A stretch of DNA of 64,000 nucleotides from Enoplolaimus lenunculus (taxonomy: Eukaryota > Nematoda > Enoplea > Enoplida > Thoracostomopsidae), in assembly GCA_030248215.1 (NCBI GenBank), contig JASANG010000039.1, forward strand, positions 62,001 to 126,000. Reading direction: 5' to 3'. Below, piece by piece: positions 31,749 through 43,789 of the stretch (the first letter of the stretch is position 1; each line of letters starts with the position of its first letter). The position numbers were made by a program, and so were the translations under genes. Under the pieces are notes generated by a model. The model was not told the origin of the DNA, made no database searches, and saw nothing but the letters and a program-made list of their open reading frames with translations.

Positions 31749-33230
31749 CTGTTTATTATTTTCAACAGCCTAAGCGTAGGCTTAGGCTCAAACTAAGGTT
31801 TTAAAATTCAACTTTTCACTATATAAAACATGTACAAACGCCAACCAAATTTGTATATATAACGTAACGAATAAACCAGGAAAAGCTTATACTTTACGAA
31901 CACGTGAATGATAGACATAGCCTCTTGGAATTTGTGCGCGTTTGAGTTTGCACTATATTTCGAGGGCTATAACCTTTGAACCTTTGATCATGCAACCACA
32001 AAAGTGGTACCGCTGAACTGAGCTCGTCGAAATCTATAGGATAACCTACTTTTTATTAAATTTCTAGGGGGGTCCAAATACATAACATAATTAAACAACA
32101 CATTAACAGCCAATATTATTCACCTGTACTGAAACATGCAAATTTACAATTGCATCAGCTGTATTCGTTGCCTCAATACAATAATATAAACGTTAGACTC
32201 AAAATAATGTTTGCGGAAAATAACAGATCGACGAAATACAGTGGTATCTTTTAAATAGAGCTTAATACAAAGATCTTTACTTATTTCTTTAGTAAACTCG
32301 AAATAACCTTTGTGTTCGCTACTCAAATAACTGAACCTTTAACAACGATTACTTCCTCTTTAAATATTTTACAATAGGCATATTCCGACAAACGCTTTTA
32401 GTTCAGGTAATTTATTTTTGACTCTATACTGAATTTGGAATACATTTGAACTGTGACTGGTGCTCATGATCACCAGTTGATAAAGTTTTTCATCTCAGAA
32501 CAGAAAACAATAATATAAATATAAACACCACTCGTATCAATTTACTCACAAGCTTTAGCTTAAACGCAAGCCTCATTCTAAGTTTAAGTTTTGTTAAAAT
32601 TTAAAAATTTCAATAATTGTGGAGAAAGTGCGCAAGACGTGGACCATTTTCGGACAAACACCGAGACTATAGGGAAGCTAATCGATAAAGTAAACCAGCG
32701 ACTTCAATTACACTAATACTAAAATAAGCATCACATCACTTCTACCTCCTTGGCCAGCCTGAACACTACGCTTCGTGATATTGAACACGTATCTGTACTG
32801 TAAAAAGTTAAGAAAATACAAGAACATGTACTGTACAGCACTAGATAAAACACTGTAAATAAACCAAGCTAGGGCAAAACAAAGTATTCACTATCACCAA
32901 TGTTTGTTGCAACCAATAAAAATGTTGCATTACGTATATAACACAACAGAGCAATTTTTAAACATTTTGGAGCTTCAAAGGTCGGCCGGATATCAAAAAA
33001 CGCTCAAATTGGAGCCGCAAGTTCTTGTACAGTTTCACCTACATTTAAGCTTTGGCATAGGCTTAGAAAAAAGCTTTACATCTGCATAAGCCTAAGCATT
33101 TAATTAAGCTCTTACGCATTACCGTTGTTTACTCAAATTCTCAACTGTTAATATTGAACTCTGCGAAAACCAAAAAGTAAGACAAGATTTGAATGCTAAC
33201 CCAATGCCTAAGCCTTGGTTTAGACTGTTT
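31749..33230. other. Intergenic; TTAGGC-like runs and one minus-strand frame
   Basis: TTAGGC-like runs at 31,768-31,798, 32,555-32,595 and 33,045-33,110. A minus-strand frame at 32,144-32,316 starting SSEHKGYFEFTKEISKDL might be an exon upstream of the unrecognised gene, but the phase does not carry into the exon at 31,748 and its junctions are weak. Nothing else stands out. Confidence 0.35.
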
Positions 33231-33289
33231 CAATTAAGTGTGTGCGGTTAATTTATATGCTACCATTGTTTTTCGGAGTGAAAAAACTT

Positions 33290-33440
33290 TTACGGTTGGA
33301 GAACGAGAGTCCCAGTCAGAGCCGAAGCAGCCACCCCCATTTGGGGGCCCACCCCAAAGATTACCGCCAGGGGCCCCCAACCCGAAATTTTCGGAAGGCC
33401 CTACCCTAGCCAGCTTTGACACCGGCCCCAGTAATACTGA
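33290..33440. repeat. GC-rich transposon-like fragment
   Basis: CATTTGGGGGCCCACCCC, CAGGGGCCCCCAACCCG and GGAAGGCCCTACCCTAGCC form a GC-rich patch resembling the other GC-rich dispersed repeats, but not in the same motif order. The overlapping plus and minus frames are probably not genes. Confidence 0.35.
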
Positions 33441-35020
33441 AAATATATTCAAAACTCAGTATACACTCAAAAATAAATTACCTACGATAACAACGTGGGT
33501 CGGTATTTAAAACATTTTTTCACACACATGCATCGGTTGATAACGAAATTTTTTGAAAGTTTAACATATTAGTGATAACAGGTGGATAAACAATCAGTCA
33601 TGTAACTGGTGTTACTTTTGTATACGCAGGTCATTCAGACTAATATAAAAGCTCGGTATTTGTTTAGTCATTCTCACATAACGAACCTGAGCCTACACCT
33701 GACAATATGCCCGCATATACTAGGCCGCAAAAACACAGTGGATGGGTTTCTAAAATCTTAAGCATTTATTTAAGCTATACTTAATTATTTATTAAGTCAT
33801 ACTGAAGTAAGTATTACTTAAAGTCGCCGACTTCAGTGAATACGAAAATTTTCGAGCAAAAGCAAACGCCAAATGTGAACCATTGCCGTCATAACAAGAA
33901 AGTAGTAGATTTGCATTATATTAAGAAGGCACCATGTGTCTATAATTTCAATTAGACCAAGGTTAGTATGGTTGAACTGTTAATCCGTAATATATACCAA
34001 AATTAGTCAGCGACTAAGTATTTACTAAACTTAAGTACGCTTTTAAACGACAAAATCCTTCAGTAATTACTTAGCACATGGGGCTTCAGAAACCCAAATA
34101 GCATCAAAACTATTTTATTTAAAATTAACAAGGTGCTTAATAATAAGGGGGGTTGGGGGCGACAGTCAACATCATGTTTAACGTCCCTTGAACTTGGGGG
34201 GTAGGGAGGGCAGCAAAAGCCCCCTGAGTACTTTACTGGTTTATTTTCCAATATCCGGAGTAAAAAGGTACGAAAAGCCTGACCTAAGCCATATAAACTA
34301 GCCTGAAGTTCGTTCTACAAAACATCAAGGAGACTTGCTGTCAAAAAGTGTCATAAACTAAAGCAAAATTTATAATCATCAATACATACGTAACCTATAT
34401 TGCATGTTTCGCATCGAAACATCAAATTCCATTTTTATTCTACTCATGAATATTTGCTATTTCATCTGAGATCTAATAGTCTCGAAAGGGGACATGTACC
34501 ATTATCATGTACTTAATGGATTGTTATAAACCGCCAATTCAGCCTTAGGGTGTTTTCACGCCTTGCAGAACCGCTGGTACCTACTTAGCGTCGTCGGACC
34601 GCGTCGAATGATGACATCAAAATCGTCATAAAGTATAGCGCCACCTTTAGTCTCTTAGATTTAAAGCTGGTAATATTTGACGATAAAAACAAGCCATACC
34701 TACTGCCTTGATGAAGTTTCTAACGATTTTTTGTAAAAACGCTTCAAACTTACGTTTGTATTTTCTGAAGTCTCTTGTTCTCGTTCAAGAACTGTGTTGT
34801 AGATTTAGTTGACCTCTGACAACTTCACAAAGCTCGTGAATTTGAATGAAAAATAAACCAAAAGAAATGAGAAATAGTAACGAAAAATAGTTCGTTTGTT
34901 AATTTATATTAATATTCTATTGTTCCTGCACTAAGCATTTTATTATTGAAAGAGCTAAAATTACTGAAATAGATTTGATCTGTTTAGCGCAAAAATTATT
35001 AGAACGCTAAGAACAAATGG
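33441..35020. other. Intergenic, little structure
   Basis: AT-rich DNA with a GC-rich patch at 34,140-34,225 (GGGGGGTTGGGGGCGACAG, GGGGGGTAGGGAGGGCAGC). No gene is supported. Confidence 0.4.
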
Positions 35021-35026
35021 TTCGAG

Positions 35027-35150
35027 GGGCGGCATCCCCCATCTTTCTTAGTATCCTTTCAAATCGAATGGGGATCAGGGGGCGGCATCCCCCCATCTTT
35101 CTTAGTATCCTTTCAAATCGAAAAGGGTTCAGGGGGCGGCATCCCCCATG
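35027..35150. repeat. 54-bp tandem repeat, about 2.4 copies
   Basis: GGCGGCATCCCCC followed by ATCTTTCTTAGTATCCTTTC recurs at 35,027, 35,081 and 35,135 (the last copy truncated). Copies are nearly identical. The G/C-rich edge GGGGGCGGCATCCCCC is itself partly palindromic. Confidence 0.8.
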
Positions 35151-35603
35151 AATACAAAATTGTTGTGGCGAGCAGTTTCCACTGTGGGGGGACTACAACA
35201 GCACCTGAAATATTATACCTTAACGGTGGAAAGAATGTGAGGAAAAGAATATTTATGAAGGATAAAATATACGTAACAGTGGGACAAATATACGACACCG
35301 GAGAACATAACAATCGTCTAAAGTCAGTTGAATCTTAAAATTACATTTTTGAGCCGCTTGTTTAACACAAAAATACAGCAAACGGCAAAAGTGTTCTTGA
35401 GACACTAGCAAAACTAATGAGGGATACAAGTTTTGTGAAGTATAAATAATTTCGCAACTAAACTTGCTGAAACCTCCAGCAGAAGTTCTACCGCAGCCGG
35501 AAGTCGATTTTCTGCTAAGCGAGCCGAAGGTATATTTCCTCTTTATCATTACTAAATATACAAAACTATAACAAAGATACAACAGCCTATACAGCGACAC
35601 GCA

Positions 35604-35697
35604 GGGTGTAAACCGAACTGAATTGCATCGAAATCGAAACAGGATAATCACACTGAAATCGGAATGAGAAGCGCTTGCTTTCTCGAGCCGATTAATC
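35604..35697. mobile_element. Possible decayed CAGGGT-end MITE
   Basis: CAGGGTGTAAACCGAACTGA with AATCGAAAC-type subterminal motifs resembles the start of the CCGGAA hAT family. A GTTGTACCGAACCGAAAC motif after the adjacent tandem repeat (35,840) could be the other end, reversed. No target duplication was found. Confidence 0.35.
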
Positions 35698-35835
35698 TTA
35701 GGCTCAGATTTAACTCGAGCTTCGACCTACGCAAAGCCAATTATCGATTTCAAGGTACGAGCTGTGTTAGGCTCAGATTTAACTCGAGCTTCGACCTACG
35801 CTAACCCAATTCTCGCTTTCAAGGTACGAGCTGTG
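35698..35835. repeat. 69-bp tandem repeat, two copies
   Basis: The unit begins TTAGGCTCAGATTTAACTCG and ends AAGGTACGAGCTGTG. The two copies differ at only a few bases. It may sit inside a decayed MITE. Confidence 0.85.
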
Positions 35836-35859
35836 TAGCAGTTGTACCGAACCGAAACT

Positions 35860-38095
35860 TCGCTTATCGTGAACCAGAGTGCAGAAAGGCACGGGGAACA
35901 ATGATTAACCCCCTTTTCGATTTTTGACCGTGGTTTTTTGCACATTTTTTAGTTTTCAGAAAACAATCTGCCCTCGGAACATTGAAAAACGTACCCATGC
36001 CTTTTCCGAAATTTCGGCAACGTCCCAGACAGTGAAGGTGTTCTTTTGCAATTTTAAAAAAACGCCTAATAACCGCAGATTTATTCAAATCTGAACAATC
36101 TGCTGACTAATGAATAAACGATTTTAAAAAGATCGACACTTGAAAATGTCGCAAAAAATTGCCCAAAATTGCATTCATACAACAAGAGCACTAAAAACAT
36201 ATAATACAGTCATAATTTTTTGCTTCATATACACTATCAATCATTTTTTGTACAACAAAATATAAATACAACAGTACTATCAGTGCTAAAATACTACTGT
36301 TATATTTATATTACACATTGAAAACTTCAGGATCACTCCTACTATTTATAAGTTGGATCTCATACTTAATATTTTCGGATAAGACCCGCCTCTTGCATTA
36401 AATATAGTGTTGCGGAAAAATAAATCCCCATCATAAAACTAAGAATTCGGTTCAGGTGTAGCAATAGGCTTTAGGTTTCCGGAGTTTATTAAGGAAGGTA
36501 CTGGTTGTTCGTAACTTACAATTACAGATATCTGTGCGTTCCAGGTAAGAAAACGTCGTTTAGAATGAATACATGGTTGCTATAGTGATAAAAATGTATA
36601 AATTACTTCATGTATTCAGTTGAAGCAGAAAAAAATTTAAAAATACATTTAAAAATTAACAACATAGTATAAGCTGAGGTTGACCTGCAACTCCGACTAC
36701 AAACTCACCTCTGGCTATGGTAGAATTTTTACCAGAGGTTGTGGCAATTCCGGTGATGAAATTTTTCATATTTTTTTAAGTTATTTCGCTCAGTGAGTTG
36801 CACAGTACAACGACCGAATGTTGCCTCCGACCTCGATAGAAAACCGTCCTTTTTGCATATTTTTGCAGATTTGTGTGGAGCGATTCCCTTTTACTTTTAG
36901 CACAATTTCGAGGAAAAAATTACAGATTTCGTAAAAAACAAACTTAATAGTGAATTTACGTTATCTTTAGTATCGCAATTCTGCTTCAAATCCTGCTCTG
37001 GCAGTTTTTTCGCCGAGTTTCACCTTCGGTTAAGCCCTGACACAGTACGAAAATACGCAAATATACTACGGCGGGAGTATACTTTTAGTTTAGATTTCTT
37101 ATTAGGCCATTATACTTTCCCATGCTAATAATAAAGGAACTGTGAATACTGTCTACTGCAAATTGCAACCTTTCGGCATGCTGGGGCTGCGATTTCTCCA
37201 GCAGAACGGCAGCTTCCTAAAGTTATTCTAGACTAGCAGCAGCCAGAAAAAAATTGTTCCATTTACGACAAAAAGCTCCTGATGTCTTATAAACCACTAT
37301 AGCTCATTAAAAACACAACTAATTTATTTTACAGTATAAAATCAAACAAATCATAGGTAAACACTTAAACGTATTACAAAAACAAAGAAAAATAGAAATA
37401 ATTGCATTTCGGTAAAACAAATGTTAAAATTCTAATTATTAAACTCTAGCACGTAACCTGCTTTGTTTTCCATGTATATTATTGAGTGAAAGCGACGCGC
37501 TGAGTTGAACTGAGTCATTTTTTAGTTTGATGACTGGTATAGCGCACCTAATATATATTGATTTAAACAGATAGAATCGCCGATGTACTTTTGGCCTGCT
37601 TTGGCTTATATCACAGAACGCAAGATTTGCAAGCTAGCCTTTACTAGCTAGCATCATACTCAGTTAGGCTTGGCGATTAAAAAAATGACGTCCAGTAATC
37701 TCGCGACGCGAGTTGACATATGTACGTAAATATATTTTGTTTCTTGCAAAAATAAAGAAATTTAGCATTTTACGGTGCGTATTCGATGCAAATTTTTCAC
37801 TTGTAATTTTGAGATAATTTAAAAATAAGAACCCATTGTTCCAATATATCAAGCTGAACAGAAGTTTTTTAGGTTTGGCATGTTTTAAGCAATCAAAATG
37901 TTAAGTCATCATGAAGTTCTGCAGGACAGATAATGCAAGTTATTCCAAAAAATTATTTACACAATAGCATTTCGGATATCCGGATACGCGACGTTTCATT
38001 TCGGATACATATCCGTATATCCGGGGCCCATCTACAGTATACACCTCGCAACTTGACTCACACCACACGCGCGGTACCAATTAGTCTGCGATAAC
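35860..38095. other. Intergenic 3' of PNKP, nothing recognised
   Basis: AT-rich sequence. The patch CGGATATCCGGATACG with CGGATACATATCCGTATATC at 37,973-38,025 is palindrome-rich and resembles 60,368-60,395. No gene, RNA or complete transposon seen. Confidence 0.45.
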
Positions 38096-41000
38096 CTAAG
38101 TCCATTGCAAAAATATTCGCTTATGACTTTCATCATCAAATTTTGGAATAAAATCACACAGAATCACTTTTTCGAATCCTTCGGAAACACTTGGCGTTTC
38201 AAACTTTTTATTGAACGCATGATACGCAACATCAGGAATGCGCCTTTGCCGTCCTTTTGTTGCATTTTGGCGACAATAATTTAAATGCTTTGTCAGCTCG
38301 AGATCAGTTTTGATCCAAAAACATCGCACCGGGATTTCTAAAACAACTATGGTGCAACACACGGTTTTTAAATTTTACAAAAAGGTTGTTGCTACTTATT
38401 ATGCCCAAATTTACCTAAAAATAATGGTACATACATATCAGTGGCCCCTATTCAAAAATTTCTAGATCCACCATAGGAACGAAAATTTATGCACCTTGCA
38501 TTAACTATATTCTAACGTAAGAAGGTACACCACAAACAGCCATTGAGACAACATGCGCAGATATTATAACGGTCTGAATTCATGCATTATAGTTTACAAT
38601 CACCACTGATATACTGAAAAGGAAAGTAAAAACACTGGCTGTAAAACCAGTGCGATAAGGTTACAAAATTAAAACAATATTATAGTTAATTTTTCTTCAA
38701 TTTGAGCACCGCATGTAAGCTTCAAAAACCTGTCTACTTACTATATTTCTTAGCTAATCTGACTGCATCAGCGCGACACATTTTCGATGGATGAGTATTA
38801 TCAATGATTAAGCTTTTTCCTTGATCCAATGCTTCTTGAGACATCTGTAACAAAAAATTTAATACTGTGTTATGTAAGCTGTAAAAATAAGTAATAGGTT
38901 AAGAACTTATCTGCGGCCTGAAAACAAACCTAAAAATTTCATATTTCTTTATCGTAATTAATAAACACAAACGGCACGAAACAAAAAGCAATTTTTCAGA
39001 CAAAAACCATACGATTTACTGCGTGCTATCTGAACTATTGTGCACAGAAATTGGTATTACTGGAAACCAACTGCAATGAAACGAGTAATTCATTGATTTT
39101 TAGCACACAAGACAGTGCCACTAACACCCAACAAATAACAATTTGTACAAGGGGGACGCGAACCCGAGGCCGCCCTTTCAGCATAACTCAGGCGTACTTT
39201 TAGACACCGCGCAGCACTTCCTTGTGTATCTTTATTGATATATTCATATCCAAACGGCGTAAAGAACCGCTTTGCAAAGCTACTTTTGCCTGAAGCCGGC
39301 AGCCCAACTAGAACTACGATTTCTTGTTCCTGCAAACAAAAACATTTAAAACGTCGGAGGACACACAATAAATTACAAAAATCACCAGAAGCAATTCCGG
39401 TGCGTTTATATCACGCCCAACAATTGACACCTAAGACGTGACCAGCCTATTTTGAAGCTGTTTCGCTGAGAATATCATTTCACGACTTACCCAAAATCAA
39501 AATAATTACCTGTCTTGCGTGCTCAAAACTTTCATTTTCAACTAAACGTTTGTTCAAAAACGCGACTGGATCAAATCCGTTCAACTCAAACGCATTTGTC
39601 GGACCCTCATTGAGAAAAAATTCTTCCGGAGTCAAAAATTTCAATCCGCAATTAAGTGCAAATTTTCGATCAGAACACGAGAAATCTTTCTTTTTGCCAG
39701 GTTTCCAATTCGGCAGTCGTCCAGCACCGTCGCCAACGTAAAAACTATCGACTAGACTAATCTTAAATAAAAAACATCAAACTTAAAGTATGTACTACAA
39801 CCGCCCCATTAAAAAACTCAAGATACCATCCTTAAAAGCTACAGTGACTATTGTGCGTTCTATTCCTTTCCAAATATGTATATAAAACATAAACACCAAA
39901 ATTAGTTGGAATGATGCCAAAAATTACGAATAGCGGAGAGCGTTCCAACGGTATTAATATTATCATTGCTGTGTATTATGGGCGAAACGTAGTTTATTAT
40001 ACTTATTAAATCAGGCGGTTATGCAACAACCTCCCAGTTCAACAATTTCGTTGTAGGTGAATTTAGTCTGCTTTCAAACTAACACATACTACCAATCCTT
40101 CAAAGCAAGCACCATAAGTTATGTACTTATCAAACCTAAGACCATAACACAAACGTGCCCCATTCTCTTTATGAGAGTAAACTTCTTTCAAATAATCGAA
40201 CATTCCAATGGATGGCTTGCGATAATGGCTTTCACCTGTTGCCACAAACGCCTTAACAAAAACAAGAGTAATAATAACAAAAGTAACAATAACAAGAAAA
40301 AGCTCTAGGTTACGGCAAGTCAATCCAAATAATGCGTACTTGTTCATGTTTAATTCCTGTATCTGTATATACAATAAATCTATAACCAACCATGACCTTC
40401 AATATATTTAACATCTGTACTTAAGTTCTATTAAGTTGCGTACCTAGCAAGCAAAATAACACCACATAAACATAAACAATTAGTATATATGATGCCCGTT
40501 TAACATAGGTAGTAAATAAATCTAAACAAACATCACTTTAAATTGCTTACTAACACAGGGACTCCTATGGCACTAACAATTCCTTCCACTTTGTTCTTGA
40601 TCATCGACACAGGAGTTTTGCCTTTTTCAACCCCGCCTTGATTCGTAAACAGAACAATCCCAAATCCGTTATTGTGTAGTGACTCAAATTTTGAAAGCAT
40701 AATTGTTTCATCGAAAAGCCACTTGTAATCATTTGCACCTGAACAAAAATCAACATCACGGTACCGTATTTTTGTGAAGCATCAGTTATCAGACAGACAG
40801 AAGTATTATTACGACTTTCTGTTGTGTAATATAACAGCGCCTATATATTCAACATCGCGACGATGGAAAGAACAGTCGCCATGAATATTTTATTGAACGG
40901 AATCAAAACGATTACGTAATGTCGAATTACTAAGCATATAGATTACATAAGGGACGAAAAATTTCATACGATTGTAAAAATGAGCTAAAGGAGTATCTGA

Positions 41001-42590
41001 GGTTATCTAATTTAAAAAAGTTTGATTCACGCACGAGTTGAAAAGTTATTAGTAACTTTATTAACCGGGTGCATCCGGAGTAACAATTAGAATCTCGATG
41101 CAAATCCAGCAGTGGTTCGGAATGCGTGTACAATCGGAATAATATTTTATTGTTTATAACCTATACTATTGTAATTGTGTGTGAAATTTGCCTGCAGTTC
41201 TGCTAAGTTTTATGACAAAACTGTGCTTATATCAGTTCTCAACTCTGAAAATTATTATAGAAACATGAAACCATGCACTCTGAAACAGATACTTTGATGT
41301 AACGCATACTAGTTACATAAGACTCGGTATTACGTAGAAAGTATATTATTTATTTATATGTTTGTGTTCTGAAAATTTCTTTTTCAGATTCCGGTTCTGA
41401 TTGCAATTCTGGTACAAATGTCCTGCGCCGATTACAATTTCGGTACGTATAAATCAGTTTCGCTTTGCACCCTGCTTAGTAATAATTTGTAATAATATGC
41501 TATTTAGTACGTATAGCATAAGCATTCGAGTCAAAGTTCGAGAATAATATGAATAAAAAGATTTCGGCGCGCTTACGACGAAGGTTTATCAAAACGCTAT
41601 AAATATCTCACTTAACAATTAATCACGCAATAATATATTCTTCGTAAATCACAATTTAATCAGCTTACTTTGCGAAAACGTCTTGCCTGATTTCGTCGCA
41701 ATTATTGTCCAATCGATGTCAAAACATGCGAAATTTGACAACACACCTTTTGCAACTCTAACGTCTTCATAAACAAGGAGTTGAGGAATGTTCTAAAAGC
41801 AAACATTTAGATATATTTGACGGCCTCCCATAATGCACCATCAGAACAAGCTAGAAATTTCGTCTAACATTAATTACACATAAATGCGCAAACTCTAAAG
41901 TACGGCAACTGCAAATATTAAATTTACTCCAATTACAAAATTCAACAGCAGCGTACAGTTCATCACAAACAAACATATACAATATACAATAAATGATAGC
42001 TGTTAGTGTTGCCTCGAATACGGAGCCAGCATGTATAGATTTGCGCTGGGGCCTAAGCGGAACTAAATTTTAAACGCAATCGTAAGTTAACTCGATGTGT
42101 CTTGCGAAGCTGACTATGAATCTGGTGTTTCACTCAAGCGATAACTTTATAAAACGTTAACTAAACTCATACTTATTTTGGCGTAACACTAAAAGATCTA
42201 ATCGACTAAGCGCGTCATTCCGCAACATAAACATTCTTGTCCAGCGGTAAACCGTTGTGTTGACAAAACAGTAAACAGACATTCGTTCAGAAATATCAGT
42301 TGGAAAAGTTGGTACTCTAGGCAGTGAAAATAAAAGGAGTCAAGGCGACTGTAATTGCTTACGTATGTTCGTACAGTTGTATTGCAAATATTATTTTAAC
42401 CGATAACGACAAACACACACATATATAAACATATAATTTGAATATATACCGCCTTATTTTTGGTGCCAATATCTAGCCATCCGAATGTTTTCTCGTTCAT
42501 TATAGGAATAGGCTGTTTCACATGCTTCCGCTTCTTTTCTGCCATCCCGAAATAATCATCAATATTGGACGACGTACGCTTTTTGGGCAT
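38096..42590 (-). CDS. PNKP: Bifunctional polynucleotide kinase 3'-phosphatase (PNKP), complete, no FHA domain
   Basis: PNKP removes 3'-phosphates and phosphorylates 5'-hydroxyls at DNA strand breaks, in single-strand-break repair and end joining. Eight exons (42450-42590, 41669-41792, 40551-40738, 40136-40251, 39510-39756, 39198-39329, 38742-38844, 38096-38337) join in phase to about 430 residues. A basic N-terminus ([13 protein letters not shown]) leads to the phosphatase: [13 protein letters not shown] (nucleophile loop), [25 protein letters not shown] and YVGDGAGR, then [20 protein letters not shown]. The kinase has the P-loop [22 protein letters not shown] and IDNTHPS, and ends [14 protein letters not shown] as in animal PNKPs. 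Human PNKP is 521 residues because of an N-terminal FHA domain, absent here. The donor of the fourth exon is uncertain (40,136 or 40,127; same phase). The ATG gives a short basic leader, and no earlier exon is needed. Confidence 0.93.
41384..41474. mobile_element. Decayed right end of a CCGGAA-family MITE, in a PNKP intron
   Basis: CAGATTCCGGTTCTGATTGC, TTACAATTTCGGTACG and a terminal CTTTGCACCCTG match the right end of the hAT MITEs with many changes. It lies in the intron between PNKP exons 2 and 3. Confidence 0.45.
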
Positions 42591-42834
42591 GATTAGTAAT
42601 TCATTTCATCGCATAGTTGCAATTACGTTACGCGTGCGTTCGCTGAACAAAAAACAAATATGAAAATGGTACAAACCATACAAATATAGCTTCTGTTTTC
42701 GAAGATGTGCTCTGAACCGAACGTTACGTGTTTTACTTTGGCTTCGATTGATACTGGCCTCGGTAAACATCCTGGTTCAGGGGCAACTCCGGTATGTGGA
42801 AGCATATAAGACATACTCGTCCCGATGCATATAT

Positions 42835-43060
42835 TGTAATATATGCAATGCACATTGTCTTGTATGTTAGCCGACAGCGTACAGTCAAGATATAGTCGAC
42901 AATAGAAGCAGTTGGACTGGCGGGCTGTCTGACAGAGTGGTAGAGCGCTTGCCTCGGAATCCTAAGGCCGCTAGTTCAATCCTAGCTCTGTAGGTCAGTA
43001 TTTCCAGATACTTAGTTAAAACGGTCTGAAGTCCCAGTTCGTTCCTAAACTGACAGCCTA
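42835..43060 (+). mobile_element. SINE with the same head and tail but a different tRNA module
   Basis: The head GTATGTTAGCCGACAGCGTA, then AGATATAGTCGAC and AGCAGTTGGACTGGCGGGCT, and the tail CAGATACTTAGTTAAAACGG with CCTAAACTGACA, follow the SINE at 28,714. The middle (42,919-42,996) is tRNA-like (GAGTGGTAGAGCGC, GCTAGTTCAATCC), but its anticodon region TTGCCTCGGAATCC differs from the Val-type module of the other copy and does not fold as cleanly. Confidence 0.6.
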
Positions 43061-43206
43061 TTTATACGGAGTAAGTTCTCCAATGTAACGTAATGCGCTC
43101 TACACAGAACTCCAGTTATGTCCGTGTGAGGTACACCAAATATTCATTTCCTTTTTTGCAATATTATTGGTGAAATATCCCTAGCTGGAAATTGTAAGCA
43201 AGCGAT

Positions 43207-43714
43207 ACATGCTTGTACGTTATTTGCACATGCAATCAGGGTGCAACCGGAATTACAATTTACCGGAACCGGAATTTGAAAATTTTACCGGAACCGGAAA
43301 GTGAAAAATGCATTTCACCAAAAATTTCATTTTAATCGTATTTTTTGCTCTATTATTTGTGAAATAACCTTAGTCGAACAATTTATTTTATTTGTTGTAT
43401 TTTAGATTTTCGTCGTCGATTGAAGTGAAATCTACCATCAAAGGCTTATATTCGGAGTACAAGTGGCTTTCAAAAGAGATTCTTAAAAATTAGCAAAGTT
43501 AAGAAAACGGGCAAATTATAACACCGGAATTTTTAAATCCGGTAAAAATTTACCGGAACCGGAACCGAAAGGTGAAAAAATGCCGGAACCGGAATTCCGG
43601 TTGCACCCTGCATGCAATCCTTATAGTGCAGTGCACTGTATATATGCTAGCTGGCGGCATACGGTCGACACATATAGTCGACGAAAAATGCAGTTGCTGA
43701 GGCGGGCCACGTGG
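43207..43714 (+). mobile_element. SINE head copy, interrupted by a younger MITE
   Basis: ACATGCTTGTACGTTATTTG to the ATGCAAT at 43,236 continues after the MITE with ATAGTGCAGTGCACTGTATA, CTAGCTGGCGGCATACGGTC and GCAGTTGCTGAGGCGGGCCA. This aligns with the head of the SINE at 28,714. It stops abruptly in the tRNA-like part (CCACGTGG), so it is a truncated copy. Confidence 0.7.
43237..43610. mobile_element. hAT-type MITE, CCGGAA family, nested in a SINE
   Basis: The 374-bp element starts CAGGGTGCAACCGG, ends CCGGTTGCACCCTG, and is flanked by CATGCAAT on both sides (43,229-43,236 and 43,611-43,618). The undisrupted SINE at 28,714 has a single CATGCAAT at the equivalent point, which proves the insertion and its 8-bp target duplication. 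Its interior closely matches the copy at 19,352. Confidence 0.93.
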
Positions 43715-43789
43715 AAAGGTGAAAAAATTATCGGACCTGGGAGGTGAAAGAATACCAGAAGCAGAATTCTGATCCTACCCTGGTATTCG

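Larger units (their letters stand above)
43141..43782. mobile_element. Old CAGGGT-type MITE split by a SINE
   Basis: The left part (43,141-43,195) matches the interior of the MITE at 11,263 (TTTTTTGCAATATTATTGG, then TGAAATATCCCTAGCTGGA). The right part (43,715-43,782) has AAAGGTGAAAAAATTATCGG and ends GATCCTACCCTG. Between them lie SINE sequences that contain a younger MITE. The left terminus is not visible. Confidence 0.5.

Noticed and set aside
33234-33510. Pro-rich plus-strand frame and its minus-strand shadow
   Set aside because: Base composition is that of a GC-rich transposon-like patch; both strands open together, as expected for such DNA.
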